Assembly (NCBI RefSeq): GCF_013870525.1
Contig: NZ_JACBXD010000028.1
Span: 1 to 64,000, forward strand
DNA length: 64,000 nucleotides
Direction of reading: 5' to 3'
From: Amycolatopsis pittospori
GTDB taxonomy: Bacteria; Actinomycetota; Actinomycetes; Mycobacteriales; Pseudonocardiaceae
Under the pieces are notes generated by a model that was given only the letters and a program-made list of their open reading frames with translations, made no database searches and was not told where the DNA came from. The position numbers and the translations under genes are program-made. This document shows, one piece after another, positions 59,493-64,000 of the stretch; position 1 is the first letter of the stretch; the number at the start of each line of letters is the position of its first letter.

Positions 59493-59523
59493 CCGACCCC
59501 GCGATCCACAAAGGACTCCAGCC

Positions 59524-60243
59524 ATGCTTTCCATCGCCTACAGCGAGCTGATCCAGATTTTCCGGAACCGCTCGGTGCTGATCACCAGTTTCGTGATGCC
59601 CATCGCGATCTCCGCGTTCTTCGTCTACCAGCACGAACTCTTCGCGCAAGTGGGCAGCCTCGGCTACATCGCGGCGATCGTGATGTTCACCGTGTGCGCC
59701 TTCGGCCTCTACACCAGCTCCGTGACCACGCTGGCCTCCCGCCGCCAGAACCTGTTCCTCAAGCGCCTGCGTTCCACCGCCGCGGGTGACGGCTCCATCC
59801 TGACCGGGCTGGTGCTGCCGGTCACCGTCATCGCGCTGGTCCAGGTGGCCGTGATCATGGTCGTGCTGGGCGTGGTCACCGGTACGCCGTCCAACATCGG
59901 ACTGCTGGCGCTGGCCGTACTCGCCACCGTCGCCATGATGATCGGGCTCGGCCTGGCCACCGCCGGCCTGACCAACTCCCCGGAGCACGCCCAGGTCACC
60001 ACCCTGCCGGTCAGCCTAGGCGTCATCGCCGTGGCCAGCTGGGTCGGCATCTCCGGTACCGAGGAACTCACCCTGCTCAAGCGTCTCCTGCCCGGGGGCT
60101 CGGCCACCGAACTCGTCGTCAACGCCTGGAACGGCGGCGTCGCCGTCACCGATTCGCTGCTCCTGCTCGCGCCCACCCTCGCCTGGGTCGTCGTCGCCGT
60201 CGTCCTGGCCACCCGGCTCTTCCGCTGGGAACCGCGCCGGTGA
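59524..60243 (+). CDS. ABC-2-type exporter permease
   Basis: A 239-residue membrane protein with six predicted helices. It starts MLSIAYSELIQIFRNRSVLITS, the usual amphipathic start of ABC-2 permeases. Works with the preceding ATPase as a homodimeric exporter. The substrate is unknown; the two-component system next to it suggests an envelope-active compound. Confidence 0.9.
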   Translation: MLSIAYSELIQIFRNRSVLITSFVMPIAISAFFVYQHELFAQVGSLGYIAAIVMFTVCAFGLYTSSVTTLASRRQNLFLKRLRSTAAGDGSILTGLVLPVTVIALVQVAVIMVVLGVVTGTPSNIGLLALAVLATVAMMIGLGLATAGLTNSPEHAQVTTLPVSLGVIAVASWVGISGTEELTLLKRLLPGGSATELVVNAWNGGVAVTDSLLLLAPTLAWVVVAVVLATRLFRWEPRR

Positions 60244-60287
60244 CTCGTCCTTTGTGGACAAAGACGCCCCTTCCAGGAGGAAACCCC

Positions 60288-61757
60288 ATGCGTAAGGCTC
60301 TTCTTCCCGTTCTCACCGCCGCACTGCTGGCGGCGTCGACACCGGCGGTCGCGTCGGCCGCCACTCCCCTGAAGTGGGGACCGTGCCCCGAGGAGGCCGC
60401 GAAACCCGGACTGGAGTGCGCCACCCTCGACGTCCCGCTCGACTACCGCGACCCGGACGGGAAGACGATCGAGATCGCGATCTCGCGCCTGAAGAGCACC
60501 AAACCGGAAAAGCGCCGCGGCGTGCTGATGACCAACACCGGCGGGCCCGGCGGCGAAGGCCTCGCCTACCCCGACACCCTCAAGAAACTCGGGGTGCCGC
60601 AGGAGGTGCTGGACAGCTACGACGTCATCGGGATGGACCCGCGGGGTGTGCACAACAGCACCCCGGTGACCTGTGGACTGACGCTGGCGGATCATCCGAC
60701 CAACATCCCGCTCCACGCCCGGAACCCCGCCGACGTCACGGCCGAGGCCCAGCGGGTCGCCGCCGTCGCCGCGAAGTGCGGGTCTTCGGCCACGGCGTCG
60801 ATGCTGCCGTACATCTCCACCGCCAACACCGCCCGTGACATGGACCAGGTCCGGGAGGCGCTCGGCGAGAAGAAGGTGAACTACTTCGGCATCTCGTACG
60901 GCACCTACCTCGGTTCGGTGTACACGTCGCTGTTCCCCGAACGCAGCGACCGGTTCCTGATCGACAGTGCGACCGGCCCCGGCGGCTGGGACGCCGCCTT
61001 CACGCGGATGTTCGCGCAGGGTGTCGAAGACCGCTTCCCGGACTTCGCGAAGTTCGCCGCTTCGAAGCCCGAGTACGGCCTGGGCCGGACGCCCGCGCAG
61101 GTGACGGCCAAGTTCTACGAACTCGCCGCGCGGCTCGACCAGAAGCCGAGCCCGGAAGGCTACGACGGCCGGGTCTTCCGCCAGATCCTGTTCGCCGATC
61201 TCTACTACGACAAGAACCTGCCGAAGCTGGCCGCGACGTGGCAGGCGCTGGACACCGGTAAGCCGGTGCCCCAGCCGACGTCCACCTCGTCCACCCCGGG
61301 CGCAGGCACGACGGCGTACCCGTCGGACAACTACCTGGCCAGCCAGCTGCACGTGATCTGCAACGACTCCGACTGGCCGGAAGACGTCCGGACCTACCAG
61401 CGCAACGTCGCGATCGACCGGTTCCGGCACCCGATGTTCGGCGCGGCCGCCGCGAACATCACGCCGTGCGCGTACTGGCCGTCCGAGCCGGTGGAACCGC
61501 CGGTGAAGGTCACCGACCGCGGCCCGTCGAACGTCCTGATCGTGCAGAACCTCCGCGACCCGGCCACCCCGCTGGCCGGAGCCCGGAAGCTGCGTGAGGC
61601 CTTCGGCGACCGTGCCCGGATGGTCACCGCCGACCAGGGCGGGCATCTGGCCTACCTGTTCAAGGACAACCGGTGCGCCAACGACATCGCGACGAAGTTC
61701 CTGGTGACCGGGGAACGTCCGCGACACGATCGCGCGTGTGGCGCCGAAGGGCCATGA
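60288..61757 (+). CDS. Secreted tripeptidyl-aminopeptidase-like alpha/beta hydrolase
   Basis: A 489-residue exported hydrolase with signal peptide (about 1-24). The nucleophile is S203 (GISYG); the C-terminal TAP-like domain has the conserved late Asp and His (NLRDPATPLAGARKLREAF and TADQGGHLAYLF). Related proteins are Streptomyces tripeptidyl aminopeptidases and proteases SlpD/SlpE. It likely removes tripeptides from secreted proteins. Start ATG 60288 follows the strong site AGGAGGAAA. Downstream of the exporter (44-base gap), probably in the same operon. Confidence 0.92.
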   Translation: MRKALLPVLTAALLAASTPAVASAATPLKWGPCPEEAAKPGLECATLDVPLDYRDPDGKTIEIAISRLKSTKPEKRRGVLMTNTGGPGGEGLAYPDTLKKLGVPQEVLDSYDVIGMDPRGVHNSTPVTCGLTLADHPTNIPLHARNPADVTAEAQRVAAVAAKCGSSATASMLPYISTANTARDMDQVREALGEKKVNYFGISYGTYLGSVYTSLFPERSDRFLIDSATGPGGWDAAFTRMFAQGVEDRFPDFAKFAASKPEYGLGRTPAQVTAKFYELAARLDQKPSPEGYDGRVFRQILFADLYYDKNLPKLAATWQALDTGKPVPQPTSTSSTPGAGTTAYPSDNYLASQLHVICNDSDWPEDVRTYQRNVAIDRFRHPMFGAAAANITPCAYWPSEPVEPPVKVTDRGPSNVLIVQNLRDPATPLAGARKLREAFGDRARMVTADQGGHLAYLFKDNRCANDIATKFLVTGERPRHDRACGAEGP

Positions 61758-61801
61758 CCTGCAGCGATTCGGTTCAGGACCGAGAGTGTCGTTCCAAGGT
61801 C

Positions 61802-61850
61802 CGTGAAGGCCTCCTTCACTACCGTCAGGGTAGGGAAGGAGGCCTTCACG
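61802..61850. terminator. Hairpin between convergent genes (GTGAAGGCCTCCTTC family)
   Basis: A 16-bp perfect outer stem (61802-61817 with 61835-61850) plus an inner 5-bp stem CTACC/GGTAG and a 5-base loop. Serves both the TAP-like and the permease transcripts. No T-run. Confidence 0.75.
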
Positions 61851-61943
61851 ACGCCTTCCGCCTGGGCGCGGCGCCGGTGAGCTCAGGGCACCGGGAAGAC
61901 CCGCGGCGACCTGGCCGATCAGCCGAACAGCTTCACCCTGGCA

Positions 61944-62732
61944 TCAGCGGTCGCGTTCCTTGGCGAACAAGGACTTCGACCACACGTAGCCGACGAGCGC
62001 GAGCAGGACGCACCAGCCGAGCGCCAGCGGGCCGCTGCCGCCGATCGGCGTGCCGAGCAGGAGACCGCGGATCGTCTCGATGATCGGCGTGAACGGCTGG
62101 TAGTCGGCGAACCAGCGCAGCCACGCGGGCATCGAGTCGGTGGGGACGAAACCGCTGCCGAGGAAGGGAAGCAGCATGAAGATCATCGGTGAGTTGCTGG
62201 CCGTCTCGACGCTCTTCGCGGCCAGGCCCAGCGCGACCGACAGCCAGGTGAGCGCGATGGTCAGCAGCAACAGCACCCCGACCGCCGCGAACCAGTCCCC
62301 GACACCGGCCGTCGGCGAGAAACCGATGAGCAGCGTGACCCCGAAGACGACGGCGAGCGCGAACGCGGTCTGGATGAGCGCGCCGACGACGTGCCCTGTC
62401 AGTACCGAAGCCTTACTGATCGCCATGGTGCGGAAGCGGGCGATGATGCCTTCGGTCATGTCCGTCGCGACGGAGATGGCGGTGCCGAGGGCGGCGCTGC
62501 ATACGGTGATCAGCAGGATGGCCGGCGTCACGTAACCGACGTACTCGGCCCGTCCGCCCGCGCCGCCGAGGCCGTTCCCGAGCGTGCCGCCGAAGACGTA
62601 GACGAACAGCAGCAGGAAAACGATCGGCTGGCCGACCAGCATGATGGTGAGCGACGGATACCGTTGCATATGCCGGAGATTGCGGCGCAGCATCGTCGCG
62701 GAATCGCGCATCGAGAGGGACAGCGTGGTCAT
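61944..62732 (-). CDS. DrrB-type ABC-2 exporter permease
   Basis: A 262-residue membrane protein with six helices and the ABC-2/DrrB start (TLSLSMRDSATMLRRNLRHMQRYPSLT). ATG 62732 overlaps the ATPase stop by 4 bases. With the upstream ATPase it forms a daunorubicin-resistance-like drug exporter; the drug is unknown. Confidence 0.93.
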   Translation of the reverse strand: MTTLSLSMRDSATMLRRNLRHMQRYPSLTIMLVGQPIVFLLLFVYVFGGTLGNGLGGAGGRAEYVGYVTPAILLITVCSAALGTAISVATDMTEGIIARFRTMAISKASVLTGHVVGALIQTAFALAVVFGVTLLIGFSPTAGVGDWFAAVGVLLLLTIALTWLSVALGLAAKSVETASNSPMIFMLLPFLGSGFVPTDSMPAWLRWFADYQPFTPIIETIRGLLLGTPIGGSGPLALGWCVLLALVGYVWSKSLFAKERDR

Positions 62733-63679
62733 CGGGCCAGCTCCTTGGTCGGTTCGGTCCGGTGACCGGTGAGGCTGAGGAACACGTCGTCGAGATCCGG
62801 GGTGTGCACGGTGAGGCTGTCGACCGGGACGGCTTCGGCGTCGAGCCGGTCCAGCACGGCGCGCAGCGCGGCGACGGTGCCGTCGGTCGGCACACGCAGC
62901 GCCAAGGCCTCTTCGTCCGATGTGGACACTCGAAGCACGCGAGTGGCACTCCGCAACGACGCGGTGTCGGGAAAGCGCAGTTGCATGTGTCCGCCGGGTG
63001 CGCGGCGCTTCAGTTCGTCGGGCGTTCCCTGCGCGACGATCCGGCCGCCGTCGAGGACGGCGATGCGGTCGGCGAGCTGATCGGCCTCTTCCAGATACTG
63101 CGTGGTGAGGAAGATCGTCACGCCGTTCGCGACGAGGTCACGGATGATCTGCCACATCGTGCGGCGGCTGCGCGGGTCGAGTCCGGTGGTCGGCTCGTCG
63201 AGGAAGATGACCTTGGGGTCGCCGATCAGCGTCATCGCGAGGTCGAGCTTGCGGCGCATGCCGCCCGAGAACGTCGACGGCGTCTTCTTCGCGACCTCGG
63301 TCAGGTCGAACCGTTCCAGCAACTCGGCGGCGCGCTCGCGCCCCGCGCGGCGTGGCAGATGGTGCAGATCCGCCATGAGGAACAGGTTCTCCTCGCCGGT
63401 CAGGAGATTGTCGACCGCGGAGAACTGGCCGGTGAGTCCGATGGCGGCGCGGACGCCGTCGGGATCGGTGGCCAGGTCGGCACCGGCGATGGTGGCGGCA
63501 CCGCCGTCCGCACCGACCAAAGTGGACAGGATGTTGACGGTGGTGGTCTTGCCCGCGCCGTTGGGGCCGAGCAACGAGAAGATGGTGCCGGGCGGGACGT
63601 GCAGATCGATACCGTCCAGCACGACCTTGTCGCCGTAGGACTTGCGCAGTCCGGTCGCGGAAATGGCCGGGTGTCTCAT
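62729..63679 (-). CDS. DrrA-type drug exporter ATP-binding protein
   Basis: A 316-residue ABC ATPase of the DrrA group. Walker A is GPNGAGKTTT, signature FSGGMRRKLDLA, Walker B VIFLDEPTTGLDPRSR, and the C-terminal part has the DrrA-specific region. ATG 63679 is preceded by AGGGGAA. It lies 28 bases after the DUF4097 gene, which is the first visible gene of the operon. Self-resistance or multidrug export is inferred from family. Confidence 0.94.
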   Translation of the reverse strand: MRHPAISATGLRKSYGDKVVLDGIDLHVPPGTIFSLLGPNGAGKTTTVNILSTLVGADGGAATIAGADLATDPDGVRAAIGLTGQFSAVDNLLTGEENLFLMADLHHLPRRAGRERAAELLERFDLTEVAKKTPSTFSGGMRRKLDLAMTLIGDPKVIFLDEPTTGLDPRSRRTMWQIIRDLVANGVTIFLTTQYLEEADQLADRIAVLDGGRIVAQGTPDELKRRAPGGHMQLRFPDTASLRSATRVLRVSTSDEEALALRVPTDGTVAALRAVLDRLDAEAVPVDSLTVHTPDLDDVFLSLTGHRTEPTKELAR

Positions 63680-63707
63680 GTGGATTCCCCTGGAGGTTCG
63701 TGGCGGG

Positions 63708-64000
63708 TCAGGAACGGCGGATGACGATGTCGCCGACAGAGGTGCCGGCGTGGACTTCGAGCTTGTCGGTCGTGGCGCCGGGCTCACCGGAGGCGTCCAT
63801 TTCGTTGAGGACCCGGCCGAAGGTGGTCTTCACGTCGAGCCAGGCCGCGCTGCCCGCGCGGACGCCGATCTCGATGTTGCCCAGGGAGGTCTCGAGCGTG
63901 AGCGTGCCCCGGGCCGCGTCCAGGACGCGGATCGCGCCGTTGGCGGTTTTGGCTTCGACCCCTTCTTCGGCCCTGTCGACGGAGATGTCGCCGTTGGCCG
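63708..64000 (-). CDS. DUF4097 beta-strand repeat protein, C-terminal part (cut by window end)
   Basis: The last 96 residues of a protein made of short repeated beta-strands (TANGAIRVLDAARGT, LETSLGNIEIGV, VKTTFGRVLNEM), ending VGDIVIRRS. Such putative adhesin/DUF4097 proteins are often next to DrrAB-type exporters. The start is outside the window. Confidence 0.82.
   Translation of the reverse strand, partial: ANGDISVDRAEEGVEAKTANGAIRVLDAARGTLTLETSLGNIEIGVRAGSAAWLDVKTTFGRVLNEMDASGEPGATTDKLEVHAGTSVGDIVIRRS

Overview
The window is very GC-rich, densely packed, rich in GTG/TTG starts and full of actinobacterial families (SARP/BTAD-STAND regulators, a SpoIIE/RsbW/STAS partner-switching operon, CUT1 sugar ABC genes without their own ATPase, a mycobacterial-type membrane adenylate cyclase, a Pmt protein mannosyltransferase). 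Gene content together with short intergenic hairpin repeats suggests a Pseudonocardiaceae chromosome, most likely Amycolatopsis. This is inference; no rRNA, tRNA, transposase, integrase or CRISPR array was recognised.

Layout. 0-5.8 kb: end of a DUF58 gene, a fibronectin-III membrane protein and a MoxR ATPase (minus strand), then a histidine kinase/response regulator pair and a divergent paralogous response regulator. 5.8-8.5 kb: CsbD-like protein, then a small island with a phosphotransferase, a frameshifted glycine-rich-domain-like gene and an XRE regulator. 8.5-12.1 kb: partner-switching operon (STAS, GAF-SpoIIE phosphatase, two RsbW-like kinases, a zinc-ribbon protein) and a divergent four-EF-hand protein. 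12.3-22.7 kb: a regulatory block with five unusual regulators: an AAA/LuxR protein whose P-loop lysine is arginine, two NarL-like regulators with degenerate receivers, and two SARP/BTAD-STAND proteins. 22.8-30.8 kb: sugar acquisition, with a binding lipoprotein and GH1 beta-glucosidase downstream of the giant regulator, a convergent permease pair with a DeoR repressor, and a secreted GH127-like enzyme with lectin repeats.

31-40.3 kb: glmS, a small unknown gene, an M20 peptidase, and a divergent pair of gene sets (membrane GT2 glycosyltransferase and small membrane protein on one side; UDP-GlcNAc 2-epimerase and DUF2334 deacetylase-like protein on the other) that looks like an undescribed exopolysaccharide locus, followed by a P450. 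40.4-49.9 kb: XRE regulator, two secreted or membrane proteins including a C39-like cysteine protease, adenylate cyclase, peroxiredoxin, two MerR-type regulators, DUF6194 protein, Pmt mannosyltransferase and an Imm5-like orphan immunity protein. 50-56.7 kb: a two-gene locus resembling type VII secretion cargo, a streptogrisin-type protease, a cysteine-less AhpD-fold protein, a lipoprotein alpha/beta hydrolase, a DinB-like protein, a methyltransferase and an XRE-cupin regulator. 56.7-64 kb: a DesK/DesR-like two-component system divergent from an ABC exporter and a secreted tripeptidyl-aminopeptidase-like hydrolase, then a DrrAB-type exporter with a DUF4097 gene cut by the window end.

The most unusual non-coding feature is a family of 21-bp-periodic repeats. 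At three places (15.42-15.57, 30.81-30.99 and 44.68-44.80 kb) two or three direct copies of a 21-mer face two or three inverted copies; a fourth place (53.83-53.94 kb) has the same architecture and period but a different consensus. Other intergenic hairpins share a GTCGTGAGTG core (25.4-25.65 and 46.95 kb).
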